Assembly: GCF_001428365.1 (NCBI RefSeq)
Contig: NZ_LMSH01000002.1
Location: 1,261,505 to 1,325,504 of the forward strand
Direction: 5' to 3'
From: Arthrobacter sp. Soil763
GTDB taxonomy: Bacteria; Actinomycetota; Actinomycetes; Actinomycetales; Micrococcaceae
DNA: 64,000 nucleotides
The notes beneath the pieces were generated by a model. It was not told the DNA's origin. It worked only from the letters and a program-made list of their open reading frames with translations, and ran no database searches. Positions within the stretch are counted from its first letter, which is position 1; every line of letters starts with the position of its first letter. Made by a program: the position numbers and the translations under genes. Below, one piece after another: positions 25,942 to 34,414 of the stretch.

Positions 25942-26571
25942 ATGCGCAGGGGAGTCGGAGCGGCAGCCGGCGTGCTGGCGGTACTGCTTGCCGTGGCCGC
26001 GTGCGACGCCGTTCCGCCGCCGCCGGCTCCCACAGCCACTGCGCTGACCGTGACGCCGGACACCTACATCACGGCCTACACGTGGTACGACAACACCCCC
26101 GAGGGCTCCCCGGACATCAGCCACCCCGTGCTGCACAAGAAGGCCGGCGGCAGGGGGACCTACGCGGACCCGGTGACGATCGCCGTCGGGCATTCCCTGG
26201 AGACCGGACAGGACGTCCTGGATTTCCCGGCGGGCACCCGCATCTACCTGCCCGACGTGCGGCGCTACTTCATCGTGGAAGACACCTGCGGGGACGGGCC
26301 GGCGCCGGAGGAGGGCCCGTGCCATGCTGACGCGGCCAGGCATGGCGGGGCCAGCACCTGGCTTGACGCCTGGATCGGCGGCGAGGGGGAGGGTGAATCG
26401 TTTGCCCAGCGCTGCGCGGAGCAGGTCACGGGAGTGCGTGCGGCAGTCTTCCACCCGGCCGACAATTTCGTCGTCGCCCCCGGGGACGGCGTGATCCACG
26501 ACGGCATCTGCGACAGCGGCTACGGCAACCAGCTCGTGACGGCATCGCCCGGTTCAACCCCGCCGCGCTGA
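25942..26571 (+). CDS. Secreted lipoprotein with barrel-type domain, copy 1
   Basis: 209 residues. A signal peptide ends in lipobox LAVAAC (Cys21). After a short proline/threonine linker comes a domain of about 160 residues beginning ITAYTWYDNTPEGS and including AVGHS, PAGTRIYLPDVRRYFIVEDTCGDG, and a final VIHDGICDSGYGN. The conserved cysteines and the RYFIVEDTC core resemble secreted double-psi-barrel proteins, best known to me from fungi. The activity is unknown. The next gene (26886-27815) carries the same domain, so this is a diverged tandem pair. Confidence 0.8.
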   Translation: MRRGVGAAAGVLAVLLAVAACDAVPPPPAPTATALTVTPDTYITAYTWYDNTPEGSPDISHPVLHKKAGGRGTYADPVTIAVGHSLETGQDVLDFPAGTRIYLPDVRRYFIVEDTCGDGPAPEEGPCHADAARHGGASTWLDAWIGGEGEGESFAQRCAEQVTGVRAAVFHPADNFVVAPGDGVIHDGICDSGYGNQLVTASPGSTPPR

Positions 26572-26707
26572 GGGCCGGCGGCGTCAGGCAGGCATACGCG
26601 GGGGGCACCAACCCTCCGCGGGCGCCGGACGAATCCGGGCCGAAAGCCTCTGGCCTGCGGCTTTATCCGCGGCGCGCCGAGGATTCGGCCTTTTAGTTGA
26701 CGCTCCG

Positions 26708-26723
26708 GTAACGTTTAGGTCAC
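26708..26723 (+). promoter_or_regulatory. MtrA-like direct repeat
   Basis: GTAAC, six bases, GTCAC. MtrA of actinobacteria binds direct repeats of GTAAC/GTCAC type, often ahead of cell-wall hydrolase and secreted envelope genes. The match is by eye, and other regulators could use it. Confidence 0.4.
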
Positions 26724-26745
26724 CGGTTGGCATACACGCCCCGAC

Positions 26746-26764
26746 ACGGCGTTCTGAACGCCGT
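26746..26764 (+). promoter_or_regulatory. Leader hairpin before lipoprotein copy 2
   Basis: ACGGCGTT-CTG-AACGCCGT is a perfect 8-bp stem with a three-base loop, 120 bases before the start codon. No T-tract follows, so it is more likely a leader structure than a terminator. Confidence 0.4.
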
Positions 26765-26885
26765 TGCGTGTGCTAAGTCCCGTGGCGGCGTCGTCCCGCG
26801 CTCCGCAAACCGTGACCAATCCCGGGCAGGGATACCCTTTGGTGCCTGCCTGTTTCCGCATTTCCATGAAGAGGCTTTATTTTCC

Positions 26886-27815
26886 ATGCGCAGAAATAGT
26901 CTGCTTGCCGCCGGCATGCTCTCCGTCCTGCTCGCCACCTCGGCGTGCGGGGCCGGTGCCCAGAACCCATCCGCACAGTCCACGGGCTCGGCCAGCGCCG
27001 GCTTCGAATCCGGCACCGACAGCTCCGCCGAGATCGGCACGTCGCAGCGGGCCGCTGCTGAGAAGGTCAAGGCCACCGCCAAGGCGCAGGCCGAGGCGAA
27101 GGCCAAGGCCGCTGCCAAGGCCAAGGCCGACGACGCCAAGGCGGCCGCGGCGGCGAAGACGAAGGCCGCGCAGGCAGCCGCCGCCGCAGCGGCACAGGAG
27201 GCGGCAGCGCAAGCACAGGCCGCCGCCAAGGTGCCGGCCGTTGTTCCGTCGACCCCTGCCGCGGCTCCCGCCGCGCCGAAGCCGGCTCCGGTTGTTCCGG
27301 CCTCCTCCGAGCGGGTCGTGCACACCACGTACACGACGGCCTACACCTGGTATGACAACACCCCCGCCGGGTCGGCCACGATCAGCCACCCGATCCTGCA
27401 CAAGACCGCGGGCGGCACCGGTACCTACCAGGACCCGATCACGATCGCCGTCGGCCACTCCACCGCTACCGGCAAGGACGTCCTGGATGTCCCGGCCGGC
27501 ACCCGGATCTACCTGCCGGACGTGCGCCGCTACTTCATCGTCGAGGACAGCTGCGGCGACGGCGACGAGCCCCAGGGCGGCCCGTGCCACCAGGGGACCA
27601 ACGTCAACGGCACCAACTCTACGATCTGGATCGACATGTGGATCGGTGGCCAGAGCATGAGTTCCGACGGCGCCGATGCCTGCGCGAGCAAGGTCACCAA
27701 TGTCCGCACCGCGGTCTTCAACCCCGCCAGCGACTACGCCGTGGCGCCCGGCGCCGGCGTGATCCACGACGGCAAGTGCGACGCCGGCTACGGCAACACG
27801 CTGCTGAAGCGCTAG
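26886..27815 (+). CDS. Secreted lipoprotein with Ala/Lys coil and barrel-type domain, copy 2
   Basis: 309 residues from the ATG at 26886, which restores the signal peptide and lipobox LATSAC (Cys21); an open frame upstream encodes no signal. Residues about 50-115 are a run of A, K, E and Q that should form a long helix or coiled coil, then an alanine/proline linker. The C-terminal 165 residues match the neighbouring gene's domain: YTTAYTWYDNTPAGS, TRIYLPDVRRYFIVEDSCGDG, VIHDGKCDAGYGN. The helical spacer could hold the domain away from the membrane through the peptidoglycan. Function is unknown. A strong terminator follows. Confidence 0.82.
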   Translation: MRRNSLLAAGMLSVLLATSACGAGAQNPSAQSTGSASAGFESGTDSSAEIGTSQRAAAEKVKATAKAQAEAKAKAAAKAKADDAKAAAAAKTKAAQAAAAAAAQEAAAQAQAAAKVPAVVPSTPAAAPAAPKPAPVVPASSERVVHTTYTTAYTWYDNTPAGSATISHPILHKTAGGTGTYQDPITIAVGHSTATGKDVLDVPAGTRIYLPDVRRYFIVEDSCGDGDEPQGGPCHQGTNVNGTNSTIWIDMWIGGQSMSSDGADACASKVTNVRTAVFNPASDYAVAPGAGVIHDGKCDAGYGNTLLKR

Positions 27816-27862
27816 GACGCACCAGGACTCCCGGCGGTAGCCGGGGCGTCCAGGGTGGACAG

Positions 27863-27893
27863 AGGGGTGCCGGCGAGGTCCGCCGGCACCCCT
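27863..27893 (+). terminator. Terminator after barrel-domain lipoprotein copy 2
   Basis: GGGGTGCCGGCG (27864-27875) pairs perfectly with 27881-27892 around AGGTC, extended by A-T pairs, and is followed by TTTCT. Confidence 0.85.
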
Positions 27894-28019
27894 TTCTGCT
27901 GCCCGAGCCGTTGCCGGCATCCCGTCGTGCTGCGGCCGCGGGGCCGTAAGGCCCTGTTATCCGCCCTGGAAGCTGGAAGAATCATTTGCAGTAGTTTGCA
28001 CCCACAAGGGGAGGGCGCC

Positions 28020-28733
28020 ATGCGGCGGTCCATGCCAACCCGAAAAGCAGTTTTCGCTCTTTCCTGCGCTGCGGTGCTGATGACCGCCTGTTCTGCTCCG
28101 ACCGGGCCGCCCGTCGTTTCCGAGTCGGCGACGCCATCGCTGTCCAAGGCGGCACTGACCCCGGCAGTCCGGGCTACTGCCCGCCCGTCGGCGCAGGCGG
28201 AGTGGAAAACCTACACGACGCCGGACGGCCAGTTGGCCTTCGACTACCCGCCGGACTGGAACGTCAAGGACCGGGCCCGCGAGGCAGCGCCCGGGGGAGT
28301 GTTCGTGGAGGTCCTCAGCGGCGCCGGCAAGTCGATGGCCACGCTGCGCACCAATATCCAAACCAAGCCGGACTGTCCGGCGAAGTACCCCTACGCCCTG
28401 ATGGACTCCCAGGTTCTGCCGGCCCTGAAACAGGACGGCGCGGCTCCCCGGTTCATCTTCGAGGGCAGGGACGACCATGGGTCGTATCCCACCCGGCCGG
28501 CCTCCCTGGCCTACGGAATCACCTCGGCGCCGCCGCCGGTCGGACCCAGCGCGTGCCCCATCTTCCAGTTCTTCGACTGGGGCTCGGGACTGGCGGCATT
28601 CAGCGGCGTCTACAACCCGGTCGTCGCGGCGCCCGGCGACACCCCCGACGTCGACACTCCCGAGGCCTACACAGCCACAGAGGAGTACGACGAGGTGCGT
28701 CAAACCATCACGTCCCTGCGCCCGGCCGACTGA
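28020..28733 (+). CDS. Secreted lipoprotein, unknown function (paralogue of 46560 gene)
   Basis: 237 residues. The start at 28020 gives a signal peptide with a lipobox ending at Cys24 (LMTAC). The mature region begins with a disordered stretch, then WKTYTTPDGQLAFDYPPDWNVKDR, a pattern seen in PsbP-like or LpqN-type secreted lipoproteins. The domain ends with DEVRQTITSLRPAD. GGGGAGG lies upstream as ribosome site. The protein at 46560-47297 has the same F-x-DG-x-[IL]-x-F-x-YP-x-x-W signature, so this is a dispersed family. Function is unknown. Confidence 0.8.
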   Translation: MRRSMPTRKAVFALSCAAVLMTACSAPTGPPVVSESATPSLSKAALTPAVRATARPSAQAEWKTYTTPDGQLAFDYPPDWNVKDRAREAAPGGVFVEVLSGAGKSMATLRTNIQTKPDCPAKYPYALMDSQVLPALKQDGAAPRFIFEGRDDHGSYPTRPASLAYGITSAPPPVGPSACPIFQFFDWGSGLAAFSGVYNPVVAAPGDTPDVDTPEAYTATEEYDEVRQTITSLRPAD

Positions 28734-28791
28734 TCCCGCGGCGGACGGTCATCTCCCGGATGCCCGGCCACGGCCCCTAGGGCAGCTAGGT

Positions 28792-28820
28792 GCGACACGC
28801 CGTCGGATAGCGACACGCCG
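28792..28820 (+). repeat. Direct repeat of GCGACACGCCG
   Basis: The 11-base word occurs at 28792-28802 and again at 28810-28820, a spacing of 18 bases. It lies between the lipoprotein gene and the nrd control sites. Whether it binds a protein is unknown. Confidence 0.7.
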
Positions 28821-28840
28821 GGCCGTTAATTGTGCCTAAC

Positions 28841-28916
28841 TACTCCACAGGATGTGGATTTCGTCCTCGAAAACGGCTGGAATCCGGACATTTTGAAGGT
28901 CCCCGGCTGTGGATTA
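28841..28916. promoter_or_regulatory. Cluster of three DnaA-box-like sites
   Basis: TACTCCACA (28841-28849), TGTGGATTT (28853-28861, reverse) and TGTGGATTA (28908-28916, reverse; one mismatch to TTATCCACA). DnaA is known to regulate nrd genes in E. coli; a similar role here is inferred. Confidence 0.45.
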
Positions 28917-28931
28917 AAAGTGGGTTAAATG

Positions 28932-28991
28932 ACATACTTGTAATACATCATCTTGGGGTCCGCGCCGGGCTCTTGCACTACATGTAGTATC
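28932..28991. promoter_or_regulatory. Two NrdR-box-like palindromes
   Basis: ACATACTTGTAATACA (28932-28947) and CACTACATGTAGTATC (28976-28991) share the TAC[AT]TGTA core. Core-to-core spacing is 44 bases, close to four helical turns. NrdR represses ribonucleotide reductase operons through paired boxes. The second box overlaps the proposed promoter. Confidence 0.7.
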
Positions 28992-29001
28992 GACATACAG
29001 T
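28973..29001 (+). promoter_or_regulatory. Probable nrdHIEF promoter
   Basis: TTGCAC (28973-28978) and TACAGT (28996-29001) with a 17-base spacer. The spacer is largely the second NrdR-like box, a sensible place for repression. Confidence 0.5.
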
Positions 29002-29113
29002 TCGAGCGGAGCGGTTGCAGACCGCAGGGCGAGGCCAGTAACGGATAAGGATTCCTGTTCCCGTCGGGCCCCACCGGACACGAACCACAGACTTCAACAA
29101 AGGGGACCAGGAC

Positions 29114-29359
29114 ATGACCGTTACGGTTTACACCAAGCCGGCTTGCGTACAGTGCAACGCCACCTACCGCGCTCTCGACAAGAAGGGCATCGCCTACCAG
29201 AGCGTTGACATCTCCCAGGATGCCGAAGCCCTGGAGCGCCTCAAGTCCCTGGGCTACATGCAGGCTCCGGTCGTCGTCACCGACCAGGACCACTGGTCCG
29301 GCTTCCGCCCGGACAAGATCGAAGAACTGGCACAGGCTGCCGCCGTCGCGGTTGCCTGA
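29114..29359 (+). CDS. nrdH: Glutaredoxin-like protein NrdH
   Basis: Electron donor for class Ib ribonucleotide reductase. 81 residues with the redox motif CVQC (11-14) in VYTKPACVQCNATYRALD, the cis-proline segment APVVVTD, and GFRPDKI near the C-terminus, which marks NrdH rather than glutaredoxin and fits reduction by thioredoxin reductase. It leads the nrdHIEF operon, with nrdI starting 39 bases downstream. Confidence 0.95.
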   Translation: MTVTVYTKPACVQCNATYRALDKKGIAYQSVDISQDAEALERLKSLGYMQAPVVVTDQDHWSGFRPDKIEELAQAAAVAVA

Positions 29360-29398
29360 AAGCCGTCGCACAGCACCACGACGGATGAGGTGACTCGC

Positions 29399-29902
29399 AT
29401 GGCAGCACCGGCAACCGCCGGCCCGCCGCTCGCAGCGGACACCGTGGACTCAGCCGCGGCAGGCTCCGATGCGGTCCGCACCACAGCCAGCCACCTCATC
29501 TACTTCTCCTCCACCTCCGAGAACACCAGGCGCTTCGTCGAGAAGCTGGGTGTCGAGGCGGCCCGCATCCCCCTCCACCCGAGGGAACCGGCACTGCTGG
29601 CCACCGAGCCCTACGTCCTGGTGCTTCCCACCTACGGAGGAACCGGGGGAGAGGGATCCGTTCCGAAGCAGGTCATCCGCTTCCTGAACGATCCGAGGAA
29701 CCGGCAGCAGCTCCGTGGAGTGATCGGGGCGGGCAACACGAACTTTGGGGACAACTACTGCATGGCCGGCGACATCGTCGCCGCCAAGTGCCAGGTCCCG
29801 CACCTATATCGTTTCGAACTCATGGGGACGCCGGAAGACGTCAGCCGAGTACAACAAGGATTGGAAGAATTTTGGACACGACTGTCGCAGACACAGAAGT
29901 AG
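29399..29902 (+). CDS. nrdI: Flavodoxin-like NrdI
   Basis: NrdI supplies the oxidant that assembles the dimanganese tyrosyl-radical cofactor in NrdF. 167 residues: about 35 alanine/threonine-rich residues, then [29 protein letters not shown] (flavin phosphate and isoalloxazine loops) and [16 protein letters not shown]. The ATG at 29399 is chosen, with GAGG eight bases upstream; a GTG at 29390 sits within that site. nrdE begins inside its last 31 bases, so translation of the two is linked. Confidence 0.94.
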   Translation: MAAPATAGPPLAADTVDSAAAGSDAVRTTASHLIYFSSTSENTRRFVEKLGVEAARIPLHPREPALLATEPYVLVLPTYGGTGGEGSVPKQVIRFLNDPRNRQQLRGVIGAGNTNFGDNYCMAGDIVAAKCQVPHLYRFELMGTPEDVSRVQQGLEEFWTRLSQTQK

Positions 29903-32085
29903 CCACCGGCTCCGCCGCGAACACCGCCGTCGAGAAGCACACCGTCCCCGGGGAGAAGCCGGCCCTGCCGGCCGCCTACCAGGGCTTGGGCTACCACGAG
30001 CTCAACGCCATGCTGAACCTCTACGGCCCGAACGGCGAGATCCAGTTCGAAGCCGACCGCGAGGCCGCGCACCAGTACTTCCTGCAGCACGTGAACAACA
30101 ACACCGTGTTCTTCCACGACCTCGAGGAAAAGCTCGACTACCTGGTCAAGAACGAGTACTACGAGCGCGAAACCCTCGACCAGTACACGATGAACTTCAT
30201 CCGCGAGCTCTTCAACCGCGCGTACAAGAAGAAGTTCCGCTTCGAGACCTTCCTCGGCGCGTTCAAGTTCTACACCTCCTACACGCTGAAGACCTTCGAC
30301 GGTAAGCGCTTCCTGGAACGCTACGAGGACCGCGTCTGCATGGTGGCCCTGCACCTGGCCCGCGGCGACGAGAAGCTCGCCACCCAGATGGTCGACGAGA
30401 TCATCGAGGGCCGCTTCCAGCCGGCCACCCCGACTTTCCTGAACGCCGGCAAGAAGCAGCGCGGCGAGCTGGTCTCCTGCTTCCTGCTCCGGATCGAAGA
30501 CAACATGGAGTCGATCGGCCGGTCCATCAACTCGGCGCTGCAGCTGTCCAAGCGCGGCGGCGGCGTGGCGTTCGCGCTGACCAATATCCGTGAGGTCGGC
30601 GCGCCGATCAAGCAGATCGAGAACCAGTCCTCCGGCGTCATCCCCGTGATGAAGCTCCTCGAAGACAGCTTCTCCTACGCCAACCAGCTCGGTGCCCGCC
30701 AGGGCGCCGGCGCCGTGTACCTGCACGCGCACCACCCGGACATCTACCGCTTCCTCGACACCAAGCGTGAGAACGCGGACGAGAAGATCCGCATCAAGAC
30801 CCTCTCGCTCGGCGTCGTGATCCCGGACATCACCTTCGAGCTGGCCAAGCGGGACGAGGACATGTACCTGTTCTCCCCGTACGACGTCGAAAAGGTCTAC
30901 GGCATGCCGTTCTCCGATGTCTCGGTCACCGAGAAGTACTACGAGATGGTGGACGACTCCCGGATCAAGAAGACCAAGATCAAGGCGCGCGAGTTCTTCC
31001 AGACCCTCGCCGAGATCCAGTTCGAATCCGGCTACCCGTACATCATGTTCGAGGACACCGTGAACCGGGAAAACCCGATCGACGGCAAGATCATCATGTC
31101 CAACCTGTGCTCGGAGATCCTCCAGGTTTCCCAGCCCACGACGTACCACGATGACCTGTCGTACGACCAGACCGGCAAGGACATCTCCTGCAACCTGGGT
31201 TCGCTGAACATCGCGAAGACCATGGACTCACCGGACTTCGGCCTGACCATTGAGACGGCCATCCGGTCCCTCTCCGCGGTCTCGGATATGTCCAACATCA
31301 CCTCGGTGCCCTCGATCGCCCGCGGCAACGACCAGAGCCACGCGATCGGCCTCGGCCAGATGAACCTGCACGGCTACCTGGCCCGCGAGCGGGTCCACTA
31401 CGGTTCCGAAGAGGGCCTGGACTTCACAAACATCTACTTTTACTCGGTGCTGTTCCACGCGGTCCGTGCCTCCAACAAGCTGGCCATCCAGACCGGCCAG
31501 ACGTTCGGCGGCTTCGAGAAGTCCAAGTACGCGAGCGGTGAGTTCTTCGACAAGTACATCAACCGCGAATGGGTCCCGCAGACGGCGAAGGTTGCCGAGC
31601 TGTTCCAGAACATCCACATCCCCACCCAGGATGACTGGCGCGAGCTGAAGGCCTCCGTCATGGAACACGGCATCTACAACCAGAACCTGCAGGCCGTCCC
31701 GCCGACCGGCTCGATCTCCTACATCAACAACTCCACCTCCTCAATCCACCCGGTGGCGTCCAAGATTGAGATCCGTAAGGAAGGCAAGCTGGGCCGCGTG
31801 TACTACCCGGCGCCGTACCTGACGAACGACAACCTGGAGTACTACCAGGACGCGTACGAGATCGGCTACGAGAAGGTCATCGACACCTACGCCGCGGCCA
31901 CGCAGCACGTGGACCAGGGCCTGTCCCTGACGCTGTTCTTCAAGGACACCGCCACCACGCGCGACATCAACAAGGCCCAGATCTACGCCTGGAAGAAAGG
32001 CATCAAGACCATCTACTACATCCGTCTCCGCCAGCTCGCGCTGGAAGGGACCGAGGTAGAGGGTTGCGTCAGCTGCATGCTGTAA
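29872..32085 (+). CDS. nrdE: Class Ib ribonucleotide reductase alpha subunit NrdE
   Basis: Catalytic subunit reducing ribonucleoside diphosphates. About 737 residues with the family landmarks: [19 protein letters not shown] (active-site Cys), [30 protein letters not shown] (second active-site Cys), and the C-terminal redox pair in CVSCML. It lacks the ATP-cone of class Ia, as expected for Ib. The start is read as TTG at 29872 ([12 protein letters not shown]), with GGAAG a few bases upstream, because no ATG or GTG gives the known N-terminus; it overlaps nrdI by 31 bases. Confidence 0.97.
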   Translation: MDTTVADTEVATGSAANTAVEKHTVPGEKPALPAAYQGLGYHELNAMLNLYGPNGEIQFEADREAAHQYFLQHVNNNTVFFHDLEEKLDYLVKNEYYERETLDQYTMNFIRELFNRAYKKKFRFETFLGAFKFYTSYTLKTFDGKRFLERYEDRVCMVALHLARGDEKLATQMVDEIIEGRFQPATPTFLNAGKKQRGELVSCFLLRIEDNMESIGRSINSALQLSKRGGGVAFALTNIREVGAPIKQIENQSSGVIPVMKLLEDSFSYANQLGARQGAGAVYLHAHHPDIYRFLDTKRENADEKIRIKTLSLGVVIPDITFELAKRDEDMYLFSPYDVEKVYGMPFSDVSVTEKYYEMVDDSRIKKTKIKAREFFQTLAEIQFESGYPYIMFEDTVNRENPIDGKIIMSNLCSEILQVSQPTTYHDDLSYDQTGKDISCNLGSLNIAKTMDSPDFGLTIETAIRSLSAVSDMSNITSVPSIARGNDQSHAIGLGQMNLHGYLARERVHYGSEEGLDFTNIYFYSVLFHAVRASNKLAIQTGQTFGGFEKSKYASGEFFDKYINREWVPQTAKVAELFQNIHIPTQDDWRELKASVMEHGIYNQNLQAVPPTGSISYINNSTSSIHPVASKIEIRKEGKLGRVYYPAPYLTNDNLEYYQDAYEIGYEKVIDTYAAATQHVDQGLSLTLFFKDTATTRDINKAQIYAWKKGIKTIYYIRLRQLALEGTEVEGCVSCML

Positions 32086-32104
32086 CCAGCCGCTGAAGGC
32101 TTGA

Positions 32105-32136
32105 GTACGACGGCGGGCGCCCGCCCGCCGTCGTAC
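32105..32136 (+). terminator. Strong hairpin between nrdE and nrdF
   Basis: GTACGACGGCGGGC pairs with its complement (32123-32136) around a four-base loop. The following bases, GCTTTAACTT, are a poor T-tract. It may stop some transcripts, protect mRNA ends, or adjust nrdF level relative to nrdE. Confidence 0.6.
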
Positions 32137-32167
32137 GCTTTAACTTAGAGAACCAACCCAACATTGA

Positions 32168-33151
<984 letters not shown>

Positions 33152-33176
33152 GTCCGCCTCTCCACAGACGAGACAG

Positions 33177-33210
33177 AACGGCCCCGCACACAATTGTGTG
33201 CGGGGCCGTT
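33177..33210. terminator. Perfect 34-base palindrome, bidirectional terminator
   Basis: Bases 33177-33210 are a perfect inverted repeat (half-site AACGGCCCCGCACACAA). It sits between nrdF and the convergent GDPD gene. The T and A content beyond the arms is low, so it may work through a long GC stem rather than a U-tract. Confidence 0.75.
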
Positions 33211-33223
33211 CTGCATTGCTCGG

Positions 33224-34309
33224 TCAGCTTGCGTGTGCTGACGCTCCGGGCTCGAGGGCGAACTGCTTCGGAAGCTTCATCGACCGCTCGGCCATGACCT
33301 CGCGGAGCCGGTTCGGGTAGTCGGTGATGAGTCCGTCGACTCCGTAATCCATGAGGGCCCGCATCGTCGGCTTGTCATCGACGGTCCACGGGATGACCTG
33401 CATGCCCTTGGCGTGGGCGCGGGACACCATGTCGGCGGTGACGTAGGGGACGTAGTTGGCGTCGCTGACGGTCCCGTTCTGCGGAGTGCCGTGGACCGGG
33501 GAGATGGCGTCGAATCCCAGGGACGCGGCCGCATCCACCAGGTCACCGCCGAAGTCGTCAGCATCGATGCCGCCGAGCCACGGCGACTTGCCGGGCTGTC
33601 CTGCCTGCAGGAAGTCTTTGTTGGTCAGGGCCACGGTGCGGATGCCGGGCTGGCGTTCCTTGACCAGGCGCAGCGAGCCCCAGTCGAAGCTTTGAATGGA
33701 GACGCGTTCGGCCATGTGCGCCTTGTTGATTTCGCGCAGCGCGACGTCGACGAACTGCTCGCGCGGGGCGGTTTCTTCCGGGGCGCCGGCTTCTACCTTG
33801 GTCTCGACGTTGAACTTGACCTGGCTGGCCCGGTAACGGTTCGTCAGATCGAAGACCTCGGCGAGGGTCGGCATCTTCGCGCCGGGGGACGCTTGCTGGC
33901 CCGGGAACTGCGGCAGCGTGGAGGAACCGCAGTCCAAGCTGCGGACCTGCGCGAAGGTGAGGTTCTTGATGTACTTGCCCACATACGGGAACAGCGGGTC
34001 GCCTGGGGTAACGGGGGCCGTGTCGCGGCACTTGTCCCCGTTGATCTTCCGGTCGTGGGTGATCACTTCGCGGCCGTCCTTGGTGATCTGCAGGTCCATC
34101 TCGAGGGTGCTAACGCCGGTCTCGATTCCCTTGGCGAACGAGGCCAGCGTCGATTCGACGGTGAGGCCGATGCCGCCGCGGTGCGCCTGCAGGTCAAAGT
34201 GGTTGTCGGTGCCGTTCGGGTTGGTGTCAGCGGCCTTGGCCGGAAGAGTTGTTCCGAGGGCGAGGCCGGCGGTGATGGCAGCCGCGGTCAGCAGCTTTGT
34301 GTACTTCAT
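33224..34309 (-). CDS. Secreted glycerophosphodiester phosphodiesterase
   Basis: Hydrolyses glycerophosphodiesters to an alcohol and glycerol 3-phosphate, likely outside the cell. 361 residues from the ATG at 34309, with GGAG upstream. A Sec signal peptide ends near residue 26 (ALGTTLPAKA). The GDPD barrel has the catalytic His/Arg in LQAHRGGIG, the metal-site LEMDLQITKDG and the second catalytic His in VITHDRKING; VIPWTVDDKPTM lies near the end. A 60-residue extension of the open frame upstream lacks coding character. Stands alone; convergent with nrdF. Confidence 0.92.
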   Translation of the reverse strand: MKYTKLLTAAAITAGLALGTTLPAKAADTNPNGTDNHFDLQAHRGGIGLTVESTLASFAKGIETGVSTLEMDLQITKDGREVITHDRKINGDKCRDTAPVTPGDPLFPYVGKYIKNLTFAQVRSLDCGSSTLPQFPGQQASPGAKMPTLAEVFDLTNRYRASQVKFNVETKVEAGAPEETAPREQFVDVALREINKAHMAERVSIQSFDWGSLRLVKERQPGIRTVALTNKDFLQAGQPGKSPWLGGIDADDFGGDLVDAAASLGFDAISPVHGTPQNGTVSDANYVPYVTADMVSRAHAKGMQVIPWTVDDKPTMRALMDYGVDGLITDYPNRLREVMAERSMKLPKQFALEPGASAHAS

Positions 34310-34414
34310 GGGTTCTCCAGGGTTGATAACTGCGCGGTGACGACGCTTGGTGTCGATCACGGTCACCCACGCTAGGGCCGCGAGGCTGCGGATCGGCCAC
34401 GCACGCGCCGCGCT

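Larger units (their letters stand above)
26572..26885 (+). other. 314-base leader of barrel-domain lipoprotein copy 2
   Basis: No gene is seen. An inverted pair GGCCGAA/TTCGGCC near 26638-26690, followed by TTTTA, could end the preceding transcript. TTGACG at 26697-26702 is a possible -35 box. A GTAAC-N6-GTCAC direct repeat lies at 26708-26723 and a perfect hairpin at 26746-26764. GGTCAC and GTGACC near 26719 and 26812 could close a larger fold. Confidence 0.5.
28734..29113 (+). other. Control region of nrdHIEF
   Basis: 380 bases without a gene. It contains an 11-base direct repeat at 28792 and 28810, three DnaA-box-like nonamers (28841-28916), two NrdR-box-like palindromes (28932-28991) and a probable promoter (28973-29001). 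From 29002 to 29113 there is an untranslated leader with no feature I can name. Confidence 0.7.

Noticed and set aside
26572..26885. A second c-di-AMP riboswitch before the barrel lipoprotein
   Set aside because: The CCGAATCCG-type and GGGGTGAA-type cores seen at 54746-54819 are absent here.
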